DNA of 64,000 nucleotides. Origin: Sphagnum compactum. Taxonomy: Eukaryota > Bryophyta > Sphagnopsida > Sphagnales. The notes below the pieces were generated by a model, which worked only from the letters and a program-made list of their open reading frames with translations, searched no databases and had not been told where the DNA came from. Positions 39,165 through 49,746 of this stretch are shown in pieces. Location of the stretch: NCBI GenBank assembly GCA_965153455.1, contig OZ234498.1, forward strand, positions 6,386,001 through 6,450,000. The letters run 5' to 3'. The position numbers and the translations under genes are program-made. Position 1 is the stretch's first letter. Each line of letters starts with the position of its first letter.

Positions 39165-41958
39165 ACAAAGAAGACATATCATATGGATAATACACACACA
39201 CAAAACACACTACTCATATACCTATAAAGAAAGCATAATTATGTATTAGGTAAGTAGTGAGAGGAGCCCCATTACCGAACATAGTTGAGGTGTGACTGCA
39301 TTGAGACTATTTTCATAATCCAACAACTCCTCTGGTTGGTTACCGGGTGTAACCGGTTTCTGTACTAAGTGAGTAAAAACTAAACACTAGAGGAGAGAAG
39401 GGAGAAAATTATGTGTTATGACCCCCCTCCCATAGACCAATGAGCAAGTGACACGTTGGACAATGCATTACCGAAGCTGGAAGCTGGTTACATTTTCTTA
39501 TGATGGCTCCTAATGGTGTAATCCTGCCTAGTTGATTTGAGAGCTCACTTTGCTTCGTCACAGATAATGGGTATGCTTCGTCGTTTTATTTATTTTTGTC
39601 AATTTTGTGATGTAACCAGAGTGGTGATCATCCATTGGAAGATTTAGCCAAGTTTTGCTACAAGCTGAATATGGAATTTAAAAAAAAGAAAAAAAAGCAG
39701 CTTTCTACATTTTTTGGCTACCTACTTGAACCATGTATAGAGTTGGGATTAAAAAAAAATTGGTCAAATTATTATGTACTATTGAAAATCTTGGAAAGCA
39801 CTTGATTTTTGCACTTTTAATTTTTAATTTCTCTTTTTGGCTATATAGCCAGCAAAAAAAGGCTGGTACTACTATGCTTCATGTGAGTGGTGGTGTTTAG
39901 TTTTGTTTTGGGTCAATTTTGTGATGTACCCAACGTGGTGATGATCCACATGAAGGTTTAGCCAGTTTTGGCAAGCTAAGTATGAAATTAAAATCTTAAA
40001 GATGTCCTTCTCTTTTTTGGCTACCCTATTTGAACCATGAGTGGAAATCTGGCGCTTTTTCTTAAATTTTGGTTGAATTCTGGCTATTGAAAATCTCAAA
40101 AAACACACTTTGATTTTACGACTCCATATTTCTATATGTAGTTCAAGTATGGTAGCAAAAAACATAGAAGGATGTTTCAATTGTTTTACTTTCCTATAAG
40201 CTTGTAGCCAAATTTTGGCTACATCTTCCTTCTTATGGATGATTACCACTTTAGCTCTAGATCACAAAATTGAAAGAAAGAAAAACCCTGCTCCTCCCAG
40301 CAGCACTACTTCTTTTACTTGCTACTTTTCGCCAAATTTTGTCCTGAAAAAAATGGTTTCAATCTATACAAAAGATTTTCCATGGGAAAAAAAAAGGACC
40401 CAAATTCATCAGATTTTGAATAAAAAAAATTCCAAATGGCCAGAACGTAGCCAGGAATAGAGATGGATTTTTTTGTTTTTTTGGGCTAACTTTCAAATCG
40501 AAAATGTAGCCAAATCTGGCTAAATTAATTTCTGGATGGTCGCCACTTTGGCTAAATAGCAAAATCCTGAAAAGAAACGCTGCTTCCCAGTGCCTCCCTC
40601 CCTCCCTTCCTCCCTCCCTTGCCTTTCCGCCCTTCAATAGCGCTGTCATGCAACACACATCAATGCAAATAGCCACATGGCGAATACAACAAAATGTGTC
40701 AGAGAAGAGTGATGTGGTGAGCGCAGTCTGTGGGCACATGCGGGAACACAGAAGCCCTTTATTGTGTGAAATTAAGGAGTTACAAAAGGTCGGAGTGTAG
40801 TTCCATCTGAGTGTTACTTTTACTGGGGAATTTTCGCCAAATTTCGACCTGAAAAATATGATTTCTACCAGTGATTTTATTTTATTTTATTTCAATTTTC
40901 TTCTGTTGCTCTGAAAGTGGCTATCAGCCACAAAGAGGATTTAGCCAAATCTGGCTACAAGACAAATAGAGAAGTAGAAAATTTAGGAATCCTATATTAC
41001 AAGTCGGCGAATCACTTGAACCTATTTATTTAAATATGGCGATTTCTAAAGAAAAAAAACAGCAAAACATCTTCCCAAATCCTCCAAAAATCTTGGCGAT
41101 TTCATTTAACTTTTCTCCTCCAAGATGTGAAATGTTTTTCTTGGAAAATTTCCAAAAAAGTTCCCTTTACCATGTTGCTCTGGGACCTTTTAAAAAAAGA
41201 AAAAATAGAAAAAACTTGTCACAATTAAAAATAAAATGAAATCACTGTTTCAACTTATACAAAGGGAAAATTTGGTTCAAATTCACCAGAATTCAAACAA
41301 AATATAAATCCAAATGTCAAGTTTTATATGATAAGTTCTAGTAGGTAGCCAAGTACAGAGAAGGATTCCGATTTTATTTTTGCCCTACTTTCCCAAATTT
41401 GGCTAAATTATTTCCTGGATGACCACCACTTTCACTACATCCTTCCATGGGGTGTGGAGGATGAAGGTTTGATGAATATCCTCCCACTTTAACTTCAGCC
41501 TTAAATAAAGCCCACGAAATTGAATGTAGTAAGTAGTAAGTAGAGTCCACGGAGCACTCCCGCCCACCCACAAGTCGCAGCCGCTTTGCATTTCCCTTTT
41601 TACGAATTTGTTTTGTAGCCAAAAGTGGCTATCATCCATAGGAAGATGCTCGGAAAAGTGGCGATCATCTGTAGTAGGAGGAGAATTTAGCTAAATCTGG
41701 CTATTTAAAACTTCTACATTTTTGGCTACACAATGAAAACCAAGTGTACGAATCTAGTGATTTTGACCTTTTTTTTTCCTTACTTTTGGCAACAACTGAC
41801 AACCTATTCTTATTCAAATTTTAAAATTTTCTATTTGGGAGGAGGGTGTTTTTTTACTGGCGAAAATTTCTCCAAAAGGAGAAATTCAAAATTAGAAAAA
41901 GAAGTGATTTTGGAGGGATCCATTGCCAGAAGTGATTTTATTTTATTTCTGTCAGATT

Positions 41959-41962
<4 letters not shown>

Positions 41963-41991
<29 letters not shown>
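41963..41991 (+). repeat. (TG)n microsatellite
   Basis: About 14 TG dinucleotides without interruption. Confidence 0.9.
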
Positions 41992-41996
<5 letters not shown>

Positions 41997-44299
41997 TTTG
42001 GCAGTGTGTAGCCATTGATATAGAAGGTTGATTAAAGAATTGTACTCCCCATGTGGTGTATACCCAGATTTGGCTAAGTCGGCTAAGTCTTCCTATGGAT
42101 GATTGCCACTTAAGCTACATAAAAAAATTCATTAAAAAAAACCCTGGGAGTCGCAACTCCACTCCTCCTTTCAAGAAGCCTTTTTTTTAAGTGGTGAGAT
42201 TTCGCCATAAAGAAAGTGACATTCAAAGTTCAAAATTTGAAAATCGTCATATTATATTTGCAATTGGTGCTGAATTTCAATTATAGCCCTAAAGGTGGAG
42301 TTCGATCTTATTGCTTAATACAATAATTATATTAATTAAGCTTATTATTTTTGTGTACAATGTTTTATTGATGGAGGGAAGGCGAAAGGTGTGGAGTCCT
42401 TGGTATTTAATGCTAGAAGATAAGCTAGGGAAAATGGAATGCAAGTTTTGTGGCGATGTCATTTCGTACCGCAAAGATAAAATGCTTTTCCATTTGGGCT
42501 ATTGATATGATGGCAATGGGTGAGCTAAAGTTGCGGTGTGTTCAAAGGCAAGTGCTTTTGGAATTTTCCAATCACCAGAAGTGAGGAAAAAAAAGAAGTG
42601 GTGAAAATCACCAGGTTTTCTATACTTGGTGTTTAATGTGTAGCCGGCAGGTATCAATAATATGGCTTTAATCCAGATATTGATAGCCATATTTCCAAGA
42701 TAAAGGATTTGTATTCCCTATTTGGTTTATAGCCAGATTTGGCTAAATGTTAGCCGAGATGATCGCCACTTTTTCTACTACATCTTCCTGTGGATGATAG
42801 CCACTTTGGCTATAAACAAAAAGAATTCTTGAAAAAACACTGCAAGTTCCAAGGTCAGATTTGACTGAAGTAGGGTCAGCAACAACAATTACTGTGGGGG
42901 GGGGGGAGGGTTGGAGGGGTGGCGGGGCACACACGCACACACGCGTGCTGTCACTACTTTTGGAGAATTGTGGAGGAGGTCATGAGGCTTTTGTTATTGA
43001 GTCTAGAGTCTTGACTGGTCATCGGAAGTGTGGGTTGCTTACTTATATTTAGAGAGCCTGCGTCTTTTTCTCTCTCTTTCTTTCTTGTCTGGTACCTACC
43101 TGGGAGACGTGATTAAAGCGTGGCAGAACAATCGTGCAGTAAAAGTAGACGTAAGTAATAAGAGTTGGCGCTTTAGACCAAAGGAAAGGCAACTCATCAG
43201 CAGCAGCCGCTAGCTAGCGTTGCAGTCCTGGTAATTGCTTTCTTGTAATACCTAAGCATTTACTATGTAATGGGATCCACATACTTACCTGGACTTCGAT
43301 GACGATGCTGTTGAGGATGAAACCAAAAATACCTGCAAGAGGAGAAATTGGAGATGAATCTATCTCAGGGTTTTTTTTATTTATAAAAAATAATGTTAGT
43401 TTTTCATTTTATTCAATTTTTTGATGTAGCGAAACTAGCAATCATCCACAAGAAGATTTAGCCAAATCTGATTATAGACCAGCTATGAATGTAAAAATAT
43501 GTTTGAAAGAATCGTTCCAATTTTTGGCTACCAAGCTAGAACCCAATAACACAAATCTAGCAATTCTTTCAAAAAAAACATTTGTCCAAATCTGAGTACT
43601 AGAAAAACAAAAAACATACATATTATTTTTAGCCATTCTGAAAATAAATTTGGCTAACTTTTGCCAGGAAAAGCAAGAAAATATAGATTGGTCAAATGAT
43701 GCATTCATCGTCTGCAGATGATTTCCTAGACCTGTAAGTATGTGGTAGTAGGAAGGATCAATCCTTGGTAGTGTTACCTATTATTATCCACTTTGCAGCT
43801 GATCATTATTAGGCGGCAGGCACTAATCCAAATAAAGACTTAGGAAGGAAGGAGGAGGAGAAGAACAACAACAACAACAAAAAAAAAAGAAAACAAAGGA
43901 GGCTGAGGGGGATGATGATGGTGGTGGTGGTGGTGATGATGTTCTTCATTGTTGTTTACCAACTCCCCCAGCCCCAAGACAAATCTTTCCACAGGACGAG
44001 GAAGGTGAAGGTGTCCTGTAGGCGTCAGAGGAAAGAAAGGTACACAGGTTTTGGGTGGGGGAGAGCTTGAGTGTGGGAATTAGGGGGAAATGGCCCTTGT
44101 TAAAGGGCCCCTGAAGGGAGGGAGGCTGGGTGGCGAGGATTGCTCCACAATTGCAAATGGCGAAAGGCCTTGGGTGAACATTCACCTACACTATGGTAAA
44201 AGCCCTCCAATTCATCGAAACTAGTGTAGCCTGTGCTGCTGGCCCAAGTATGAACAGGTTAAATCAACTAAAATTTCCTTCGAAAATCATTTTTTTTAA

Positions 44300-44600
44300 T
44301 CAAATGAAATTTCCAATGACAAAAGCTACTCAAAATTCAACATCTCCCACACCTAAGGTCTAAAAATTTCCAAATCATCTTCATTAAACCTTACTCATTG
44401 AGGGCTTTCTAACATTACCAAGAACACACCCAAATTGCCCTATATTTTTTAGTTTTGATTTAAATAAATTTTCAATGAAAAAATTATTCAATATTCAATA
44501 ACTTCTCCATTGAAATCATTTTGGTGCACTCCACTTATTGAGGGCTTTCCAATGGTATCAAGAGCACAACAAGAGGTGTCTTGATTTGTGTAATCTCAAC
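44300..44600 (+). repeat. Repeat with 'tattgagggctttccaa' blocks, duplicated
   Basis: 'cattgagggctttctaacat' near 44397 and 'tattgagggctttccaatgg' near 44537 are two copies of a ~140-bp unit. The family recurs in inverted orientation at about 51450-51720 ('gttggaaagctctgaataag'). Confidence 0.55.
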
Positions 44601-44611
44601 CTAACAAACAA

Positions 44612-44928
44612 GGGGTGTGTCACAATGTGGCCTTGCCATTTACATTAAAAAGTATCGCAAGGCAAAAGAAGAATTATGAAAAATCAAATATTTCACCACG
44701 CAAAAATATAATCTTAAAAAAAATCCTCTAAAAGAAACCAAAATCCTTCAAGATATTATATCTCGATAACTAATCTCAGGTTTCAACACAAGCCAAAATA
44801 TCATCTTTCAAAAATCCTCACATAAAAAAATAGACTTATTACCTAGGGGCCAAAATCCCTTAAGCTAATACCTATACTCTATAATGAGTCTAAGCACAAT
44901 ATCCTTGCCTATCAAGGCAAGGCCAACG
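44612..44928 (+). repeat. Dispersed ~320-bp repeat, copy D
   Basis: A full-length copy starting GGGGTGTGTCACAATGTG and ending CAAGGCAAGGCCAACG. It is flanked by AACAAACAA at 44603-44611 and 44929-44937, a possible 9-bp target duplication. Other copies share 'caa' before the first G and show no such duplication, so the match may be chance. Confidence 0.8.
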
Positions 44929-45404
44929 AACAAACAACTTTCTTTCATAGATAGATTGCTTCTAAATATTATTAAATACCCCATGCTCAGACTAAACCAG
45001 GGTTTCTGAGTCTAAATCCAGCATTTTCTTGGGTTTAATTTTGCCACTAAGAGACGTCATTCAAGGAGGTGAAGGTACGTACCAATGTGGGTGCTGGTTC
45101 ACCCAGGCCGGGGAGAGTAGACGCAGGTGCCCCCATCTGACACACAGTACATATAGAGGAAAAAGCAAGGCATATTGGAAATTTCCCAATATATTTCGAG
45201 GGCACATTATGCTTGTGAATATTCATCCTAGAATGGAGCCAAAGTCTTCCGTCCATCTTAGGCCTCCTCATAGGCATAAGATCAGTCCCACTCTAAAGCA
45301 GTAGGCATAAGAACCCTGCCTTTCTATGTCTCCTAATTTACTTATGTTCAGATTGATGCTAGGGTTCCTGTTATGCATTATAAATCTGCTTGGAACAGGT
45401 GAGC

Positions 45405-45600
45405 CCCCATCCTAGTTCTCTAACCTACCCTTTATTTGGGGAGTGTCCCCACCTTAGGGCTCTAACCTACCCCTTATTTGGGGAGTGCCCCCACCCTAGG
45501 GCTCTAAGCTACCCTTTATTTGGGGAGTGCCCCCACCCTAGGGCTCTAAGCTACCCTTTATTTGGGGAGTGCCCCCACCCCAGGGCTCCAACCTACATTT
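45405..45600 (+). repeat. 42-bp tandem repeat, about 4.5 copies
   Basis: The unit runs 'ctctaacctaccctttattt', 'ggggagtgcccccaccctag', 'gg'. Because 42 is a multiple of three, a repetitive open frame (TYPLFGECPHPRAL...) runs through it, but there is no other sign of coding. Confidence 0.9.
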
Positions 45601-46390
45601 TCATGTTGTGGTAGGCTGGTAGGACTGACCACTACACGCCCTCGCCCACACCCACCTTCCCCTCTCTCAACTTGGTATCATCATCATCACTGTAGTCTGT
45701 GTGACACCAATCACTTTGTTGGCTCTTTAATGATTCTTTATTGTTAGTGCGAGGGGCGCGGGGGGGGGTGGGGGTGGGCGAGAGGTTGGTTAATGGTAGC
45801 AGGTCATGAATACCAGGGAGGAGAGTAAAGTAAGCATACGAATGTATTTTTAGGAATTTTTGTTTGTAGCCAAAGTGGCTATAATCGACCACAGGGAGAT
45901 GTAGACAAAGTGGCGAGTGAGTATCCCTGGGAGGGATTAGCCATATCTGGCGGCTATAAACCAAATATCAAGTACAAATCTTTAATCATCCTTTTCTATT
46001 TAGGCTAAAAAACTGAAAACCGAGTATAAAAATCTAATCTGGTGATTTTTAGTTTTCTAAATTTTTTTGCCTGAACTTCTGGCAATTGAAAACCTCCAAA
46101 AATGACTTAATTTTCGATTTTTTAATTTGTTAATTTCACTTTCTGCCGAAAATTTCGCCGATTAAAAACAGAAGAAAAAGAGGCTCATACATACATATAT
46201 GTACTTACATCCTACCCAAGTTCTAATTTTCTTTCTGGAGTTGGAAAGAAAATTGGTGGCTAGCAGAGAGTGATGTATCTTTCAGGAGTGTACTAGGTTA
46301 CCCACTAACTCCCAAAAAGGTTCGTAAAAGAAGAGAGCGTAAAAGAAGAGCGTCGACTGGTCCGAGTTTTCTTTTCGCTCAGCCCCCGTC

Positions 46391-46418
46391 TGTCTCCTCT
46401 CTCTCTCTCTCTCTTCTC
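46391..46418 (+). promoter_or_regulatory. CT-rich block in the leader or promoter of the auxin-receptor gene
   Basis: A pyrimidine run, mostly (CT)n, marks the change from AT-rich repeats to GC-richer sequence about 1.1 kb before the start codon. Such CT/Y-patch tracts are common near plant transcription starts and in leaders. No convincing TATA box was assigned, so the exact transcription start is unknown. Confidence 0.4.
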
Positions 46419-47116
46419 GTGTTTTTGCGTGCTTTGCTTCCCGTGGAGGAAAGAGCAAGGGAGGAGGAAGAGGAGCAGCTCACGTGGTTGTGGTGGTGGT
46501 GGTAGGCTGCCGTTCTTCTTGCTATTTGTCCTGTTGTGATCTTCTCTTTGGCTCTTTGGACCAACAAAGACGACAGTTTGGTTATCTTCTCGTCCGCGGG
46601 ATATTTTCGTTTCTTGGAACTACTCTTCCTTCTCGTTGCTTGTTGTTGTTGTTTGTTTCAGCAGTTTGTTTGTTTGTAGCTCAAAACGAGTTCGTGTCTT
46701 TCCTAGGGTGTTTGTTCGTTGGCTGGTTTCCAAGGCTTTTTTTCCAGTTTGAAAACCTTGAGCAAAATGTGTCTTGCAGCTTTGGTTTGTGGGTTCGGAT
46801 ATGAATCAAGAAGCTAAGTAAGTACCTCAACTACTTGAGAGAGAGAGATAGGAGATTTTGTTTTATAGCCTCTTTTTCCACGTGTCTGGTGTATTGTGTG
46901 TAAGAAGAAAAACTCGTGGCGTTACCTCCCTCCCTCCCGGACACACATGCTTCTTGAACTTTGCAAAGCCAGAAGAGAATGTGGTGGGCTTTTTCGAGAC
47001 GCAAGCGCAATAGAGACATGCATCACTGACAGTGTTTGTGCTAGACTGTTTGGAGAACACTCGTGGTGGTGCAAAACAACGCCAGGGAGTGACAGGAACG
47101 ACGTTCCTCGCCCGCT

Positions 47117-47149
47117 ATGCAGTCACCAGAGGTAGAGAGCAGATCGTAG
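47117..47149 (+). promoter_or_regulatory. Possible upstream ORF 1, 10 codons
   Basis: An ATG opens a frame MQSPEVESRS that ends at TAG. It lies in the GC-richer stretch leading to the auxin-receptor start. It matters only if transcription begins upstream of it. Confidence 0.3.
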
Positions 47150-47225
47150 GTCTCCTTCTCCTTCTCCCTCCCCTCCCTTCCACACTGCATCCATTCGTGT
47201 CAAGAAAGGAAGCAGCGTCAGTAGC

Positions 47226-47255
47226 ATGATCATCATCCGGAGCTTCTTCGGCTGA
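47226..47255 (+). promoter_or_regulatory. Possible upstream ORF 2, 9 codons
   Basis: The frame MIIIRSFFG ends at TGA, 246 bp before the main start. It would have to be bypassed or reinitiated after if included in the leader. Confidence 0.3.
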
Positions 47256-47316
47256 AGAGCACGCAGTTACAGTTCATCATCCTTCTCAAGCAGCCGCTCT
47301 ACAGGGAGCTTTGAAG

Positions 47317-47394
47317 ATGTTTGGGAGAATTGCAGTTGACCAAGGAGAAGAGGGAAGAGGAGGCAGAAGAGGAAAGAAGTTGTTGGCAGATTGA
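47317..47394 (+). promoter_or_regulatory. Possible upstream ORF 3, 25 codons
   Basis: An ATG opens a frame of 25 codons rich in Gly, Arg and Lys that ends at TGA 107 bp before the main start. With the other two it makes three short upstream frames in the last 400 bp before the receptor gene. Confidence 0.35.
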
Positions 47395-47501
47395 GAACAC
47401 TCTTGTGGTGGTGGGAAAGCAAGGGTTTGGTGGTGGTAAGAAAGTCGTCAGCCACGGAGTCGTCTCCGGAGAACGCGAAGGCGGAGGAGGAAGAGGAAGA
47501 G

Positions 47502-49746
47502 ATGAGCACCTCTTCCTTTCCTGATGAGGTGCTGGAGCATGTCTTGGTTTTCCTGACACGCCATGAGGACAGGAATGCAGTGTCACAGGTGTGCAAGGCG
47601 TGGTGCAGCACAGAGGGAGCGAGCAGGAAGAAAGTGTTCATAGGCAACTGTTATGCTCTTTCTCCAGAGGATCTTGTGCGCCGTTTCCGAAAGATCACAA
47701 CGCTGGTCATGAAGGGCCGTCCCAGGTTCACAGACTTCGGTCTCGTCCCTCATAACTGGGGTGCTCACATGTATCCTTGGATTCGAACCATGGCCCTCCA
47801 CTACCCCGGCCTGGAGGAGCTTCGCTTGAAGCGCATGACTGTCAGTGATGAGAGCTTGGAAATGATTGCTCGCTGTTTCTCTAGTTTTCGGGCTCTTTCT
47901 CTCACCAGCTGTGATGGCTTCAGCACCGATGGTCTTGCACATATCACCAGGCATTGTGGGTATGTTTTTCTTGCTGTTATTGTTGTTGTTCCTCTACTTC
48001 TTCTACACAGCTGCTGTCCCAAGCTTTCTTCATCTTTGCTGGTGGGAAGAATTATTATTACTGGAAATCTGCACTCTGGGGTTTGTTTTCAAGGTGATTT
48101 CCATATCTTGATTTTATGTCATGGCATGGATCTGGTACTTGTCTGCCTGTCTGACTGACTGACTGATTGACTTCCCCATGGGTGTGTGCACTGGCATGCA
48201 GGAATCTAGCAGAGTTGGAGCTTCAGGAGAATGATATCGATTTCCGAAGTGGAGATTGGTTGACGAGTTTTCCTGATACATACACATCATTAGTGTCTCT
48301 CAACTTTGCCACCGTTCGCCCCACAGCGAACTATGTGGATGTGGATGCCCTCGAGCGGCTTGTGGCACGCTGCCCTTTGCTGCGAAAGCTTAAGCTCAAC
48401 AAGGAGATCACCCTGAAACAGCTGCAGCGACTACTTCTCCGGGCTCCTAATCTTGTAGATCTGGGCACTGGATCTTATTCCCACAACCTGTCATGGGCAC
48501 AGCTGTCGGAACTGCAGACCACTTTGGCCAGATGCAAGGATCTGAGGAGTCTGTCAATCATCTGGGATGTGGCACCCATGTTTGTGCGAACATTATACCC
48601 TGTCTGTCCCAATCTCACCACCCTCAACCTCAGTGATGTCCATCTCCCTACTGCTGATTTTGCAAAGCTCATCAGCCACTGCCCTAAGCTGCAGCGATTG
48701 CTGGTTAGTTCCTTCCTCCAAACTCCCTTGACTTGATCATGGTGGCTTTTCTTTCCATTCCCACATTTCCAACATTCTGACTACATTTGGTCCCTCTTTG
48801 TGTGTTTTCCACAAGCGCCTTACATTCCATCTGTAAACTCCTTAACAGTCAACTATATCTCTAGACCTAACCCTATGTGCGGGTTTTCTCTTTTGTTTTG
48901 TAGTGTGTGCTTTCTGTTTCATGAGCATTTTCATCTAAGAGGAAATGTTGGAAATTAATTTTCTAGCTGATCTGCTATTTGATGTTTCATTTGATGTACC
49001 ATCAGGTGCAAGATGATGTTGGAGATAAGGGGCTGCAGGCTGCTGCAAGGTATTGCAAAGATTTGAGAGAGTTGAGAGTGTTTCCAGCTAGGGATGATGG
49101 CTGTGCGACAGAGGAGGGTCTTGTAGCAATCTCAGAGGGCTGCCCAGACTTAAGGAAGATTCTCTATTTCTGCAAGCAAATGACAAATGCAGCCATGGCC
49201 ACATTTGCCAGGAATTGCCAGAATATGACACACTTCCGCCTGGCTATATTGAAACCGTATGAGAGGGACTGTGTTACACAGGAACCTTTGGATGAAGGGT
49301 TTGGGGCTGTCTGCAGGGAGTGCAAAGATTTGGAACGTCTAGCTCTCTCTGGCTTCCTGACAGATAAGACCTTTGAGTACATTGGCCAGTTTGCAAAGAA
49401 ACTTGAAACCCTGTCAGTTGCGTTTGCAGGGGAGACGGACTTAGGCATGCAGTATATTTTGGCTGGGTGTACAAAGTTGCGGAAGCTGGAGATTAGGGAC
49501 TGTCCATTTGGTGATGAAGCCTTGCTTGCAGGGATCAGGAGGTATTTGACAATGAGATCTTTGTGGATGTCATCATGCGGGATCACTCGGTTGGGTTGCC
49601 AGTTCCTGGCTGAAAAGAACCCACATCTCAATGTGGAGATCATCAAGGATAATGAAGCCACCGAGCAGCTTGTTGAGAAACTGTACGTGTATCGCACCAT
49701 TGCAGGGCATCGCAATGATGCCCCATCCTCTGTGGAAACATTGTAG
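47502..49746 (+). CDS. Auxin-receptor F-box protein, TIR1/AFB family (566 aa, 3 exons)
   Basis: The protein is the substrate-binding subunit of an SCF ubiquitin ligase that, with auxin, captures Aux/IAA repressors in the nucleus. Exons are 47502-47959, 48202-48703 and 49006-49746. Introns of 242 and 302 bp have GT/AG ends, phases 2 and 0, and the joined frame is 566 codons plus TAG, close to the 575-594 aa of known members. An in-frame stop at 47337-47339 and no ATG before 47502 fix the start. The F-box is FPDEVLEHVLVFL...VCKAW (residues 6-34). Leucine-rich repeats follow, with hallmarks VFIGNCYALSP (45-55), GFSTDGLA (139-146), FPDTYTSLVSLN, LYFC (373-376), LTDKTFEYIG (438-447), SVAFAG (457-462) and LEIRDCPFGD (481-490). 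The end YRTIAG.RNDAP..VETL recalls AFB4/5. Several pocket positions differ from TIR1 (see findings). A more distant TIR1-like subfamily is the alternative. Confidence 0.95.
49546..49567 (+). other. Position of the miR393 target, degenerate here
   Basis: In seed-plant TIR1/AFB genes the codons for TMRSLWM hold the miR393 site. Here the same residues (502-508) are encoded, but the ACAATGCGATCCCTTTGGA core of the site has four changed bases: two become G:U wobbles and two are true mismatches. Efficient miR393 cleavage is therefore unlikely. Confidence 0.5.

Larger units (their letters stand above)
39610..45960. repeat. Cluster of partly palindromic TAGCCA/TGGCTA repeats in both orientations
   Basis: The core reads approximately GCCAAAGTGGCNATCATCC, then ATAGGAAGATTTAGCC, then AAATCTGGCTA. 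Two parts are self-complementary (TAGCCAAATCTGGCTA and CCAAAGTGG). Plus-orientation copies start near 39610, 39922, 40914, 41615, 43423 and 45865. Reverse copies start near 40204, 40506, 41393, 42064 and 42729. Early spacing is about 300 bp, and wider blocks such as 'ttcgccaaatttcgacctga' and 'ggctacctacttgaaccatg' recur with the core, so the true unit is probably about 300-350 bp. No protein is encoded. Repeat copy D and an unrelated GC-richer block (43.8-45.6 kb) interrupt the cluster. Confidence 0.75.

Noticed and set aside
45632-45964. 110-codon minus-strand frame
   Set aside because: It runs through GC-rich simple sequence and a copy of the TAGCCA repeat; no recognisable protein.
47391-47501. 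N-terminal extension of the auxin receptor (like the longer AFB4/5 N-terminus)
   Set aside because: The frame is open back to a stop at 47337 but has no ATG before 47502; only a TTG at 47391 would start it.
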